A DNA stretch of 64,000 nucleotides from Burkholderiales bacterium (GCA_016185015.1 JACPOI010000036.1:62001-126000); one strand, 5' to 3'; numbered from the stretch's first letter, positions 50,006-59,221 are shown. Numbers and translations are program-made. Notes: generated by a model not told the origin, from the sequence alone.

Positions 50006-50707
50006 TCAACGCCGGCCTATGTTCCCGGGGTTGTGGCCATGACCGTGGCCGTGGTGGCGAGGGGCGCCGTGCCGCGGGTAGCCACCGCCGAAGTACAGTT
50101 GCACCCCAGCCGACGGGTAACGGTAGTACGGGTAGGGATAGGCATAGGGATACGGGCGCGCGTAATAGACCGGTGGTGCGACGACCACGGGCGGCGCATA
50201 CACCGGCGCGGCCACGATGGGTTCGGGCGGTGGTGCACCGGGTTCACCCAGGTACTCGGGAGCCACGCGCAGCGCGATGGTCTGGCCCGGGTCGTAGGGC
50301 AGCTGCACCGTGTATTCCTTGTCGGCGTAGATGTAGACCACGCGGTAGCCCACCGTGCGGTTTTCGTAGAAGGTCTGCACGCCGCAGCGTTGCACCTCCT
50401 GCAGTTCGGTGGGTGGAGCACCTTCGATGCGGTCGCCGATCACGGCGCCACCAATGGCGCCCAGCACCGTGGCCGCACCTGAGCCTTGCCCGGCCACGTT
50501 GCCGACGATGCCGCCCGCGACCGCGCCGATGGCCGCACCCGCGCCGCTGCGGGGCGGCTGCACCGCAAGCTGCTCGGTGCTGCACACCCGGCGCGGCACC
50601 GGCACTTGCTGCACCACCGGGGTGGAAGACAGCACCAGCCCCTGTTCCTGCGCGGCGCACAGGCCGGCGGCGAGCAGGGCGCCGGCCAGAACCAGCGTTC
50701 TTTTCAT
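50006..50707 (-). CDS. Glycine-zipper surface protein with Tyr/His-rich tail
   Basis: Start ATG 50707 (MKRTLVLAGALLAAGLCAAQ) with GAGGAG upstream; 233 residues. Signal peptide cleaved near residue 19. Then a glycine-zipper 2TM segment (GAGAAIGAVAGGIVGNVAGQGSGAATVLGAIGGAVIGDRI), a conserved CGVQTFYENRTVGYRVVYIYADKEYTVQLPYDPG domain, as in many betaproteobacterial OmpA/17-kDa-antigen-like proteins, and a low-complexity tail rich in Pro and Tyr (ARPYPYAYPYPYYRYP) ending HHGHGHGHN. Two cysteines remain in the mature part. Probably in the outer membrane or periplasm; the His tail may bind metal. Function unknown. Confidence 0.85.
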   Translation of the reverse strand: MKRTLVLAGALLAAGLCAAQEQGLVLSSTPVVQQVPVPRRVCSTEQLAVQPPRSGAGAAIGAVAGGIVGNVAGQGSGAATVLGAIGGAVIGDRIEGAPPTELQEVQRCGVQTFYENRTVGYRVVYIYADKEYTVQLPYDPGQTIALRVAPEYLGEPGAPPPEPIVAAPVYAPPVVVAPPVYYARPYPYAYPYPYYRYPSAGVQLYFGGGYPRHGAPRHHGHGHGHNPGNIGRR

Positions 50708-50862
50708 GGTCTTGCTCCTCGTCATGCCCTGTCTAACGCGGCTGGCCGGCACCCAGCCGACGGGTTGGCCCGTCTTTTACCTGTCGCTTGTGTAAAGACG
50801 GCCGGGTCGCGGCGGTGTAGAGTTTGCTGGTCCCGGTCCCACCACAACAACGAGGAGACATC

Positions 50863-51681
50863 ATGATCCGCACACCTGCCGCCCGGCTTCGGGCCTTCCT
50901 GGCCTTCGCCTGCCTGTCCCTGGCCGCCTTGTCGGCCAGCGCACAGACCAAACCCCGCGTGCTCGACGCCGGCGTCGTCAACCCGGCCTCGGCCATCTAC
51001 ATCGGCAACAGCTTCTTCTATTACAACAACAGCCTGCACGGCCATGTGGGCCAGCTCATCGCGCAGGGCATGCCGGGCCACCGCCACCGCGCCAGCTCGG
51101 TCACCATCAGCGGCTCGGGCTTCGACTGGCACGACGTCGATTCCTACTTCCGCCCCAACGCCATCGGCGGTTATTCCTTCGGCCCGAACAACGTGGTCAG
51201 CTTCAACAAGCTCGACAAGCTGTTCGACGTGGCCATCATGATGGACTGCAGCCAGTGCCCGCTGCATCCGCAGCTCAAGACCGTATTCAAGGAGTATGCG
51301 AAGAAGCACAGCGACACCGTGCGCAAGCACGGCGCCAAGCCCGTGTTCTTCATGTCCTGGGCCTACCAGGACGCGCCCGAGATGACGGCCCAGCTGGCCG
51401 AGGCCTACACCCAGGCCGCCAACGAGAACGACGTCTTCGTCATTCCCGCCGGCCTGGCCTTCGCGCGTTCCATCGCGCAAAAGCCGGATCTGAACCTCTA
51501 CGTCGCCGACAAGCGCCACCCCAGCCTGGCCGGCACCTACCTGGCAGCCTGCACGGTGTATGCGTCGCTGTTCAAGAAGTCACCCGTGGGCCTGGCCTAC
51601 AACGCCGGCCTGAGCCCGGAGGTGGCGCGCCACCTGCAGACCGTGGCCTGGGAGACCGTGCAGGCCTATCACCAGCTCTGA
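50863..51681 (+). CDS. Exported SGNH-hydrolase-like protein
   Basis: Start ATG 50863 (MIRTPAARLRAFLAFACLSLAALSASAQ) with GAGGAG upstream; 272 residues, signal peptide of about 27. SGNH-type marks: block I IYIGNSFFYYNNSLHG with the candidate nucleophile Ser, and the C-terminal block V as DKRHPSLAGTYLAACTVY with Asp and His. A middle MSWAYQDAPEM is also conserved in this family (DUF4886-like). Probably a periplasmic esterase or lipase of unknown substrate. It is followed, convergently, by an exported amidohydrolase. Confidence 0.82.
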   Translation: MIRTPAARLRAFLAFACLSLAALSASAQTKPRVLDAGVVNPASAIYIGNSFFYYNNSLHGHVGQLIAQGMPGHRHRASSVTISGSGFDWHDVDSYFRPNAIGGYSFGPNNVVSFNKLDKLFDVAIMMDCSQCPLHPQLKTVFKEYAKKHSDTVRKHGAKPVFFMSWAYQDAPEMTAQLAEAYTQAANENDVFVIPAGLAFARSIAQKPDLNLYVADKRHPSLAGTYLAACTVYASLFKKSPVGLAYNAGLSPEVARHLQTVAWETVQAYHQL

Positions 51682-51690
51682 GCTTGGACC

Positions 51691-53358
51691 TCAGGGGCGT
51701 CGTGCTTCGAGTGCCGCGTAAGGACCTTCGGCGTAGACGACTCGCCCGCCCACCAGGGTCAGCAGCGAGTGGATGTTGCCGATCTCGTCGACCGGCACGC
51801 TGAGGTAGTCCTTGCTCAGCACGGCCAGGTCGGCCAGCTTGCCCACGGCCAGCGTGCCACGGCGGGCCTCGTCATGTGCCAGCCAGGCGCTGCCGCTGGT
51901 GTACATGCGCAGGGCTTCCTGCCGGTTCGGTGTTTCCTCCGGGCCGCGCAGCGCCACGCCGCCGGCCGACTTGCCGTCCAGCATCCAGCGCAGGGCGATG
52001 AAGGGGCTGTAGTTCGCCACGCGATGGGCATCCGTGCCAGCGCCCACCATCACCCCGGCCTTGAGGGCGGTGCGCATGGGGGGCATGCTCTTCAGGGCGG
52101 CCTCGCCGCGGATCTTCAACTCGCGTTCGCCGTCGTAGTACATGGCGTCCTGCAACGCCCAGCCCACGCCCAGCTTCTTCATCCGGGCAAAGGTCGCTTC
52201 GGTGCCGTCGTTGAGGTGTGCCACCGACCAGCGCAGCGGTGCGATCGGGATCTCGCGGTTCACGCGCTCGTACACATCCAGCAGGTGGTGGATGGAGGCA
52301 TTGCTGTGCCAGTGTTGCGTCACGGTCAGGCCGCGCTCGGCGGCCCACTTGAGGGCCTGGTAGTACTGTTCCTTGTCGGCGTCGCTGGGTTGGTCGTTGT
52401 TGTACATGCGGAAGGTCACACGCTCGCCGATGCCGTTGAAGCGCAGCAGCTCGTCGCCAAAGCCCATGGGCAGCAGTTGCGTGAGTTCCTTGAACTCTTC
52501 GAGTTCCTGGCCGCGCTTCTGTGAAAAGTAGGCGTAGTTCACGCGCACGGTCAGCGCCTTGTCGCGCCAGACCTGGAACAGCGGCGCATACTCGGCCGGC
52601 GTCATGTTGAAGCCGCCCGGGTCCACCACACCGGTCAGGCCCACGCGGTTGAGCTCGCGGAAGAACTTGCGCGTGCTTGCCACCTTCTGGTCGAAGCCCG
52701 GCGCCGGCAGCTTGTCGAACAGCTGCACGATGCCGCCGCCCACGGCCCCGGTGGGGTTGCCGCTGGCGTCGCGCACGAACTTGCCGCCACCGGGCAGGTC
52801 GGCTTCCGAGTTGATGTTGAGTGCCTGGTAGGCCAGCGGCGTCAGCATGGCCCAGCCGTACATCCACTGCACGTAGACCGGGTTGTTCGGTGCCGCGGCC
52901 ACCAGCTCGGCCTGGGTCGGGCGGCGCCGCTCCTTGAATTGCTCGTCGGTCCAGCCGCCGGCGACGATCAGCCACTGGCCCGGTGGCGCGGCGCTGGCCG
53001 CGTCACGCAGCCGGCCCAGGGCCTGCTCGATCGAGGTGGTACCAAACCAGTGCACCTCGGTGCCATAACTCAGCGCGGCGCGGATCGCGTGCATGTGCGA
53101 GTCGATCAGGCCGGGGATCACCGTGCGTCCGCCCAGGTCCACGACACGGGTGCCCTTGCCGGCCAGGCGCTTGATGTCGCCCGATTTGCCGAGCGCCACG
53201 ATGCGGTCGCCGGCGATGGCGAGCGCCTGGTGCACCGTGCCACGCTCGTCCGCGCTCAGCACCTTGCCGTTGAGCAGCACGGTGTCGATCTTTTCAGCGG
53301 TTGCGGCGGCACAGAGGCCGACTGAGAGTACGGCACATGCCAGCGTGCGGAAGAACAT
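51691..53358 (-). CDS. Exported amidohydrolase, YtcJ-like
   Basis: 555 residues with a signal peptide (MFFRTLACAVLSVGLCAAATA). Amidohydrolase_3: metal-binding VIPGLIDSHMHAIRAAL, then TQHWHSNASIHHLL, SVAHLNDG, and GAGTDAHRVANYSPF with the catalytic Asp. The start KIDTVLLNGKVLSADERG and the end RRGTLAVGKLADLAVLSKDYL form the composite small domain of urease-type amidohydrolases. The substrate is unknown; YtcJ relatives act on N-substituted formamides or similar. Export is unusual for the superfamily but seen in this branch. Confidence 0.9.
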   Translation of the reverse strand: MFFRTLACAVLSVGLCAAATAEKIDTVLLNGKVLSADERGTVHQALAIAGDRIVALGKSGDIKRLAGKGTRVVDLGGRTVIPGLIDSHMHAIRAALSYGTEVHWFGTTSIEQALGRLRDAASAAPPGQWLIVAGGWTDEQFKERRRPTQAELVAAAPNNPVYVQWMYGWAMLTPLAYQALNINSEADLPGGGKFVRDASGNPTGAVGGGIVQLFDKLPAPGFDQKVASTRKFFRELNRVGLTGVVDPGGFNMTPAEYAPLFQVWRDKALTVRVNYAYFSQKRGQELEEFKELTQLLPMGFGDELLRFNGIGERVTFRMYNNDQPSDADKEQYYQALKWAAERGLTVTQHWHSNASIHHLLDVYERVNREIPIAPLRWSVAHLNDGTEATFARMKKLGVGWALQDAMYYDGERELKIRGEAALKSMPPMRTALKAGVMVGAGTDAHRVANYSPFIALRWMLDGKSAGGVALRGPEETPNRQEALRMYTSGSAWLAHDEARRGTLAVGKLADLAVLSKDYLSVPVDEIGNIHSLLTLVGGRVVYAEGPYAALEARRP

Positions 53359-53514
53359 GGGAAGGCCTCCAGATGGATACCCCGAGGGGCAGGTGGGCCC
53401 ATCATCCGGCAGCGGCTGCTTTTCCCACCTAGAGGTAATCCCTAGTGAGCCAGGTCGACAAGCGTGCGGGCGCGAAGCCGTCTAGACTGCGTCCAGTCAC
53501 TCAGGAGGTCCTTC

Positions 53515-54135
53515 ATGACTGTGCCCGCACACCGCGTTCTTCCCGTCCTGGTCGGCATCATCATCGGCCTGCTGGGCACCTTCAGTGGGGCGCAGACGAC
53601 GCCCGCCACGGCCAGGCTGCGCGGCACCGTGGTGAGCGTGGCGCCGGCGTCCCTTGTGCTCAAGACGCGTGAGGGCGAAGTGATCGAGCTGCAGCTCAGC
53701 GACAGGCTGGTCGTCAACGAGGTCTACCCCATCACCCTGGCCGATGTGCAGCCCGGCAGCTTCATCGGCACGGCGGCGCTGCCGCAGGCCGACGGCAGCC
53801 TGCGCGCCATGGCCGTCACCGTGTTCCCCGATGCGGCCCGCGGCACGGGCGAAGGCCACCGGCCCTTCGACCTGCAGCCCCAGAGCACCATGACCAATGC
53901 CACCGTGGCCGAAGTCTCGTCCCTGGGCACGGGGCGCCGGTTGCAGCTGAAGTACAAGGACGGTGCGCAGACCATCGTCGTGCCACCCGAGGCGCCCATC
54001 GTCACCTTCCGGCCCGGCGACCGCAGCCTGCTGGTGCCCGGCGCCAGTGTCTCGCTCACGGCCCAGGCCATCAACGTCAAGCCCACGGCCCTGCGCATCA
54101 ATGCCGGGCGCAACGGTTTCGTGTTGCCCTATTGA
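53515..54135 (+). CDS. Exported beta-rich protein, DUF5666-like
   Basis: Start ATG 53515 (MTVPAHRVLPVLVGIIIGLLGTFSGAQ) with CAGGAGG upstream; 206 residues, not the track start at 53464. Signal peptide or anchor at the N terminus; the rest is two OB-like repeats of the form RLRGTVVSVAPASLVLKTREGEVIELQL and MTNATVAEVSSLGTGRRLQLKYKDGAQTIVVP. This resembles DUF5666 periplasmic proteins. Probably metal- or ligand-binding; no catalytic residues are evident. Stand-alone gene. Confidence 0.72.
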   Translation: MTVPAHRVLPVLVGIIIGLLGTFSGAQTTPATARLRGTVVSVAPASLVLKTREGEVIELQLSDRLVVNEVYPITLADVQPGSFIGTAALPQADGSLRAMAVTVFPDAARGTGEGHRPFDLQPQSTMTNATVAEVSSLGTGRRLQLKYKDGAQTIVVPPEAPIVTFRPGDRSLLVPGASVSLTAQAINVKPTALRINAGRNGFVLPY

Positions 54136-54206
54136 GGACCGACATCCGGTCCCTGCTGTCTTGCCTTCGCGACCGTTAAGATCGCCGGTCAGGGAGGAAC
54201 ATCAAG

Positions 54207-54761
54207 ATGACCGACGTCATAGGCCGCTTTTTCAAATACCTGCTTCTGTTCGTGCTGGGCGCGGGTGGACTGGTGATGGCCCTCAGCCACGACCGTCTCC
54301 ATGTCTACCAGAGTGCCTTGCGCGAGACCTCGCCGCAGATCACCATGCGCTACGAACAGCTGTCCGTGGACATGGACGAAGCCGCCGTGCGCCGGCACTT
54401 CGCGGGCGTCAACCTGGATTGTTTTGGCCAGCCCAGGGAAGCTAATGGGCTGGGCGATCGTGTCTGTTATGCCCCGATAGACGCGGTGGACGGCAATGCA
54501 GCACTGACGCTGGCACTCTTTTTCAACAAGGGCCGCCTCAGCGTGGCGGTGGTGCACGTGCCCTGGTGGCGGCATGTGGGCATGAAGAAGCGCCTGCTGG
54601 CCCGATATGGGGAACCCGGTTCCGGCGGGGTGACCGACAAGGACACCCCCATCCTGCGCTGGAAGCTGCCCAACGGCGACCTGGACTTTGTCCGAGACCG
54701 CGATCTCAATCCCTTGAACTGGAGCGGTGTGGTCTGGCTTGGCAAGGACCGCAGTCGCTGA
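54207..54761 (+). CDS. Membrane-anchored unknown protein
   Basis: 184 residues with AGGGAGGAA upstream. One N-terminal membrane segment (FFKYLLLFVLGAGGLVMALS) and an outside domain with two cysteines (LDCFGQPREANGLGDRVCYAPID) that could form a disulfide. The end is rich in Trp, Asp and Asn (RWKLPNGDLDFVRDRDLNPLNWSGVVWLG). Not recognised. Codon usage looks like its neighbours, so it is a genuine gene. Confidence 0.7.
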   Translation: MTDVIGRFFKYLLLFVLGAGGLVMALSHDRLHVYQSALRETSPQITMRYEQLSVDMDEAAVRRHFAGVNLDCFGQPREANGLGDRVCYAPIDAVDGNAALTLALFFNKGRLSVAVVHVPWWRHVGMKKRLLARYGEPGSGGVTDKDTPILRWKLPNGDLDFVRDRDLNPLNWSGVVWLGKDRSR

Positions 54762-54776
54762 GGCTGCCGGCGCGAC

Positions 54777-55847
54777 TTACTTCTTCGCCGCGCGGTTGCG
54801 TTCGAGTTGCGCGTCCACCAGCGCCACCACCTCGTCCACAGCGGGATGGCGTTGGCCCTTTTGTGCCGCAACGGCTTGCACCAGGCGGTCCACGCGCTCG
54901 ATGTTCGGCGCGCCGGCGTACAGCGCGCGTGCGGCTGACGACGGGCTGGCCAGCCCCTGTGCGGCCGCGGCGTATTTCTCGAAAGGCACCAGGTCTTCGT
55001 CCTTGGCGCCGAGCGACTTGCACAAGTCTCCGACCCAGTTGTAGACCGCGCGCGAAGTGGCCAGATCGCCGTGCACCGCTTCCTTGATGGGGCGCATGCC
55101 CTGTGGTGTCACGCAGCGGTAGTTGCCGGCCAGCAGCATGCTCCACTTGGCCAGCGGCACGAAGACCGAATCGTGCACCTTGAGCTTCACCGGCAGTTCG
55201 ACGGGCTTGCCGTCCACCTCGAAGCGGATCGCCTCGATGTCGGCTTGCAGGCGGCGCAGCATGGCGGTGTGCGTGTCGGAGACGAAACGCGCCGCCTTGA
55301 AGTTGGTGGGCAGGCGCACCTGCAGCACGTTGACCTGCTCCTCCGGCGGGCGGAAGGCCTGCGGGTCGGGGCTGCACAGCGTCATGCTGGCCGGGTCAAA
55401 GCTGTCCCACACCGTGGGGTCGGTGTAGGCGCCGCGGCAGGCTTCGGTGGCCACGCCGGGCAGGCGTGCCAGATAGGGCAGAGGTGGCATGTTCATGATG
55501 GACATGCACGGCACTTTGGACCTGGCCACCGCGTCGAGCAGTTCGCGCACGCCGGGGCTGCGGTACTGCGGCTCCTGCATGGCCAGACCCACCAGGTCGT
55601 AGTCGGCCGGTTTCACGTCGGCCGGGCCGGCGGCTTTCAGCAGGCCGGGGTAACGACGCGAGTCGAGTTCCACCAGGCCTTCGCGCCCCTTGATGGGCAG
55701 GCGCACGCGGATGCCTTCGCGGTTGATCAGCTCCACCTCATTGGGCAGGCACACCAGGGTGACCTGGTGGCCGGCCATCACCAGCTTGATGCCCAGCAGC
55801 GAACCGTAGGACGCGCCGAGGATGAGGATCTTGCAGGGCTGGCTCAT
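54777..55847 (-). CDS. Ketopantoate reductase-like NAD(P)-dependent dehydrogenase
   Basis: 356 residues. N-terminal Rossmann fold (KILILGASYGSLLGIKLVMAGHQVTLVCLPNEVELINREGI) resembles the ApbA/PanE N-terminal domain, with GASYGS in place of GAGAxG. A C-terminal helical domain follows (FVPLAKWSMLLAGNYRCVTPQGMRPIKEAVHGD). The usual PanE catalytic Lys and Glu cannot be placed with confidence, so ketopantoate reduction is not claimed; opine- or 2-hydroxyacid-type activity is equally possible. Convergent with the preceding gene. Confidence 0.72.
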   Translation of the reverse strand: MSQPCKILILGASYGSLLGIKLVMAGHQVTLVCLPNEVELINREGIRVRLPIKGREGLVELDSRRYPGLLKAAGPADVKPADYDLVGLAMQEPQYRSPGVRELLDAVARSKVPCMSIMNMPPLPYLARLPGVATEACRGAYTDPTVWDSFDPASMTLCSPDPQAFRPPEEQVNVLQVRLPTNFKAARFVSDTHTAMLRRLQADIEAIRFEVDGKPVELPVKLKVHDSVFVPLAKWSMLLAGNYRCVTPQGMRPIKEAVHGDLATSRAVYNWVGDLCKSLGAKDEDLVPFEKYAAAAQGLASPSSAARALYAGAPNIERVDRLVQAVAAQKGQRHPAVDEVVALVDAQLERNRAAKK

Positions 55848-55917
55848 GATGTCTCCTGGTGGGTGTGACCCCGGTTGTCATACGTCCGCTGCGCTGGCGG
55901 ACACCGGCTGGCCGGTC

Positions 55918-56058
55918 TTATTTGTTCTTTTCCTTGCCGCGCGGAATGACGGCGGTGACCGGCGGCATCGGGCGGTCGGAGGTCGATGTCTTGGGTGGCG
56001 AAGTGTCTTTCTTCGGTTTCTTTGCCATCTTGTTGCTGCGTTGTTCACCTTTGGCCAT
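55918..56058 (-). CDS. Short lysine-rich protein
   Basis: 46 residues, MAKGEQRSNKMAKKPKKDTSPPKTSTSDRPMPPV..., too short to be its own track entry (the listed frame extends to 57003 as a shadow). A strong GGAGG ribosome binding site stands four bases before ATG 56058. Very basic N-terminal half and proline-rich, disordered character; possibly nucleic-acid- or ribosome-binding. I recall similar short lysine-rich proteins being annotated as hypothetical in related genomes, but cannot check. No function assigned. Confidence 0.6.
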   Translation of the reverse strand: MAKGEQRSNKMAKKPKKDTSPPKTSTSDRPMPPVTAVIPRGKEKNK

Positions 56059-56211
56059 AAGTCCTCCATGGGTTGCGGTCCCGGAACGGCACCTGACCCG
56101 CATGGTAAGCCAGAAAACCGGCCGCATTACAAATCGACACGCACATCTCTTGGAGCGGCCGTGACGCGGTGCTAGCATGACCGTCCCGCAACCCTGCATC
56201 GGCCTGCGTCC

Positions 56212-57081
56212 ATGAACAGAATCAGCAGAATCGTCCTGGCCTTCCTCGTCACCGCCGTGCTGGTCGGTTTCCTCGCCTGGCTGTTCTGGCCGCAGCCGGT
56301 GCCGCCCGCGCCCAAGCCGGTGCCCGTCACCCAGCCCGTGAGTGGCGGCGCGGAGCTCACGGTCTCGCCCGTGCCCTCCAACGACCCCATCCGCCATCCG
56401 GTGCAGGCCATCGAAACCGCCGAGGCGCCCCCGCGGCCGCTGCCCGCCCTGGGCGAGTCCGACGCGCGCCTGCAGCAGGACCTCAACGCCTTGGTGGGCC
56501 GCAAGAACGTGCAGACCTTCGTGTTGCTGGAGAGTTTCGTGCGCCGCGCCGTGGCCACGGTGGACAACCTGGGGCGCGAACACGCCGCGCCCAGCATGTG
56601 GCCCGTGCACCCGACCCCCGGGCGTTTCGCCACGCTCAAGCAGGGCGAGGGCGACATCATCAACCCCGACAACGGGCAGCGTTATGTGCCCCTGGTGCAG
56701 TTCATCGAATCGGTGGACAGCCGCAAGGCCGTGCAACTCTACGTCTCGCTCTACCCGCTGTTCCAGCAGGCCTATGTGGAGCTCGGCTACCCCAAGGCCT
56801 ACTTCAACGACCGCCTGGTCGCCGTCATCGACCAGCTGCTCAGCACCCCGGTGATCGAAGGCCCGCTGGCCGTTACCCTGGTCGAGGTGAAGGGCCCCAT
56901 CGCCTCCGAGCGCCCCTGGACCCGTTACGAGTTTTCCGACGACAAGCTGCAGTCGCTCAGTGCCGGGCAGAAGATGCTGCTGCGCACCGGCCCGGTCAAC
57001 CACCGTCGCCTCAAGGCCAAGCTGCTCGACATCCGCAAGCTGCTGACCAAGGCCGAGCTGCCGGCCGGCGTCACGCCCTAG
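56212..57081 (+). CDS. DUF3014 family protein
   Basis: 289 residues. One N-terminal membrane anchor (RIVLAFLVTAVLVGFLAWLFW), a proline-rich linker (PQPVPPAPKPVPVTQPV), and the DUF3014 domain (ESDARLQQDLNALVGRKNVQTFVLLESFVRRAVATVDNLGRE ... YPKAYFNDRLVAVIDQLLSTP ... SAGQKMLLRTGPVNHRRLKAKL). Periplasmic or membrane-attached; function unknown. It has no clear operon partner. Confidence 0.88.
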   Translation: MNRISRIVLAFLVTAVLVGFLAWLFWPQPVPPAPKPVPVTQPVSGGAELTVSPVPSNDPIRHPVQAIETAEAPPRPLPALGESDARLQQDLNALVGRKNVQTFVLLESFVRRAVATVDNLGREHAAPSMWPVHPTPGRFATLKQGEGDIINPDNGQRYVPLVQFIESVDSRKAVQLYVSLYPLFQQAYVELGYPKAYFNDRLVAVIDQLLSTPVIEGPLAVTLVEVKGPIASERPWTRYEFSDDKLQSLSAGQKMLLRTGPVNHRRLKAKLLDIRKLLTKAELPAGVTP

Positions 57082-57088
57082 CCGGACT

Positions 57089-58210
57089 TCAGGGCGCCAG
57101 CATCAGCCCGACCCGCGGATCGCTGCGCCCGGCCAGCAGTTGCTGGTAGGCCGCGCTCACCGCCTCGGCCCCGCGGTCGGCGTGGATCACGAGCCAGGGT
57201 CGCACGGGGTCGTTCACCTTCTGCATGAACGCCGACCAGGCTTCCCCCAGGCGTTCTTCGAAACCCGCCGCTCCCCAACCTTCGGGCGGAGGTGCACTGC
57301 GTTTCTTCCCCTGGGCCGGGGCAAAGAACAGCTCGGGCCGCGGCCCGGGCAAGTCACCGGCACCGCCCAGCGCTTCCCAGTGGCTGCCGCCCACCGAACA
57401 GCTGTACTTCAAGGCGGCGCCGAAATGGCTGTGGATCGCTCGGCGCAGGCCGGCATCGCCGGCGAAGTCGATGTAGACCGTTGGCAGGCCCGGGTCCAGG
57501 CGTGTCACGTCCTCGTAACGCGTCAGGGCGCCATAACAGCCCAGCCCGCGTGTGAAGTCCAGGTTGCCGGCCGAGGTGAGCCCGTGCACCGTCGGGCCAC
57601 CGGCGCGGCGCGCCAGGCAGAAGGCCGTGCCGTAGGCGGTCTTGCTCGATGCGCTGGACAGCAGCAGCTGGCGTGCGCCGAAGCAATCGTTCTCCGCCAT
57701 GAAATCGTCGATCAGGAAGGAGGTCGTGAACAGCGGGCGCAGCACCGCCTGCTGGCCTTCGCGTGCGGGGTCGTAGGCCGGGTCGGCAGCGCAGAACACC
57801 AGCTGGTTGTAGATCGCGGCCAGCTCGCGCCGGTGCGCCGACGCGTCCACGAAACCACGCCGGTTCACGCGCGCGGCCTGCACCACCAGGTAGTGGCCCA
57901 TGGGCAGGTAGCCATACACACGCTGGCCGGTGGCCACTTCCGCGTTGCACGACTCCACCACCTCGGCGAAACCCCAGACCGGAATGCAGCCCCAGCCCTC
58001 GGCCTCGCTGGGGAAGAACTGCCAGTACTTCATCTTGTCGCCAAAGGCGGCGTAGGTGATGTTGTTGGCCGTCAGCGCGAAGGACAACACCCGCAGGCGC
58101 ACTTCGCCCTCGGCCAGGGCACGTGCGGTGGGCCCATCGGGATCGGGCAGCAGGCGGGTGGCGTGCAGGTCGGTGCGGCTGACGCAGAAGCGGGTCTCGG
58201 TGGCATCCAT
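57089..58210 (-). CDS. DUF2855 family protein (MDR-like)
   Basis: Start ATG 58210 (MDATETRFCVSRTDLHATRLLPD) with GGAGG-like AGGAACCTCC region just upstream; the track start at 58240 adds ten residues without support. 373 residues. DUF2855 marks: LSFALTANNITYAAFGDKMKYWQFFP, GWGCIPVWGFAEVVES and LLSSASSKTAYGTAFCLA, the last being a nucleotide-binding-like loop. The fold is that of medium-chain dehydrogenases without zinc ligands. Reaction unknown. Convergent with the DUF3014 gene. Confidence 0.87.
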   Translation of the reverse strand: MDATETRFCVSRTDLHATRLLPDPDGPTARALAEGEVRLRVLSFALTANNITYAAFGDKMKYWQFFPSEAEGWGCIPVWGFAEVVESCNAEVATGQRVYGYLPMGHYLVVQAARVNRRGFVDASAHRRELAAIYNQLVFCAADPAYDPAREGQQAVLRPLFTTSFLIDDFMAENDCFGARQLLLSSASSKTAYGTAFCLARRAGGPTVHGLTSAGNLDFTRGLGCYGALTRYEDVTRLDPGLPTVYIDFAGDAGLRRAIHSHFGAALKYSCSVGGSHWEALGGAGDLPGPRPELFFAPAQGKKRSAPPPEGWGAAGFEERLGEAWSAFMQKVNDPVRPWLVIHADRGAEAVSAAYQQLLAGRSDPRVGLMLAP

Positions 58211-58287
58211 GGAGGTTCCTTCCCAATTTGGACAGAGCATGCCTGTGCCCGGCCCGCGCCGCTGTCACCCAGGTGATGGGCGCGGGC

Positions 58288-58710
58288 TCAGCCGCGTGCG
58301 CGCAGGCCCTGCACCAGCGCGCCCAGGGCGATGCCGCCCAGCGCCCACAGCAGGTCCCAGTTGCCCGTGCCCAGGCCGGCGATGGCCGGGCCGGGGCACA
58401 CACCACACAGGCCCCAGCCCACACCGAACAGTGCGGCGCCGACAGCGGTGTCGCGGTTCCAGTTGCTGGGATGGGTGTGGAAGTAGCCGCCCAGCAGCGG
58501 GCGCTTGATCAAGCGGGGCAGTACCTTGTAGGCCAGCAGGGTCACCAGCACGGCGCCGCCCATCACCAGCATCAGGCCCCAGTCCTCAAAGCGCAGGAAG
58601 CTCAGCACCACCTCGGGCCTGACCATGGTGGAATAGGAAAGGCCGAAGCCGAACAGGGCACCGGCGGTCAGCGTGGCGAGTGCGCTCTTGAACGTGTTTT
58701 GCGTGCTCAT
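58288..58710 (-). CDS. YeeE/YedE transporter, second half-protein
   Basis: Start ATG 58710 (MSTQNTFKSALATLTAGALFGFGLSYSTMVRPEVVLSFLRF), 140 residues, about four hydrophobic segments. The conserved cysteine motif WGLCGVCPGPAIAGLG identifies the C-terminal half of the YeeE/YedE (DUF395/DUF6691) sulfur transporter family. Overlaps the partner gene by four bases. Together they would make one full transporter, like the PmpA/PmpB pair next to sulfide detoxification genes in Xylella. Thiosulfate or another sulfur compound is the probable substrate. Confidence 0.9.
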   Translation of the reverse strand: MSTQNTFKSALATLTAGALFGFGLSYSTMVRPEVVLSFLRFEDWGLMLVMGGAVLVTLLAYKVLPRLIKRPLLGGYFHTHPSNWNRDTAVGAALFGVGWGLCGVCPGPAIAGLGTGNWDLLWALGGIALGALVQGLRARG

Positions 58711-59180
58711 GCCAGCCACCTCGCGGCCAGGTTCGCCGTCAGGAAGGCCGTGGCCATGAAGGTCAACACCGCGCCCAGCGAAGGCAACTGCAGCGAACCC
58801 AGGCCGCAGATGCCGTGGCCCGAAGTGCAGCCATTGCCCAGGCGTGCGCCGTAGCCCACGAAGAAGCCGCCCACCGCCAGCTGCCAGGCCGGCACCTGCG
58901 TGCCCTGCGCGGCGCCGCCGGCAAAACCCAGCCACCACACCAGCGCACCGACGATCAGCCCGGCCGCGTAGACCAGGCGCCAGCCGCGGCTGTCCACGAA
59001 ACGCGGCTGCTGGAAAAACGGCCGGCGCACCAGGTACGACCAGCTGCTGGAAAACACCGTGCTCATGCCGCCAATGCGGCCGGTGAAGATGAAGAGCAGG
59101 GCCGTGCCCAGCCCGATCAGCAGGCCGCCCAGCAGGTAGTGCTGACAGCCCAGGGGGAAGAGGGTGGTGAGGAGGTTCAT
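58707..59180 (-). CDS. YeeE/YedE transporter, first half-protein
   Basis: 157 residues, about four hydrophobic segments. The motif YGARLGNGCTSGHGICGLG contains the conserved cysteines of YeeE/YedE sulfur carriers; SMSTVF-like GRIGGMSTVFSSSW at the front is also typical. Encoded just ahead of, and overlapping, the other half. No sulfurtransferase, SoxR/BigR-type regulator or persulfide dioxygenase gene is adjacent in the window. Confidence 0.9.
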   Translation of the reverse strand: MNLLTTLFPLGCQHYLLGGLLIGLGTALLFIFTGRIGGMSTVFSSSWSYLVRRPFFQQPRFVDSRGWRLVYAAGLIVGALVWWLGFAGGAAQGTQVPAWQLAVGGFFVGYGARLGNGCTSGHGICGLGSLQLPSLGAVLTFMATAFLTANLAARWLA

Positions 59181-59221
59181 GGCACGGCATTATCCGCGCC
59201 TCGGCCCGTGTAGCCTGCCGC

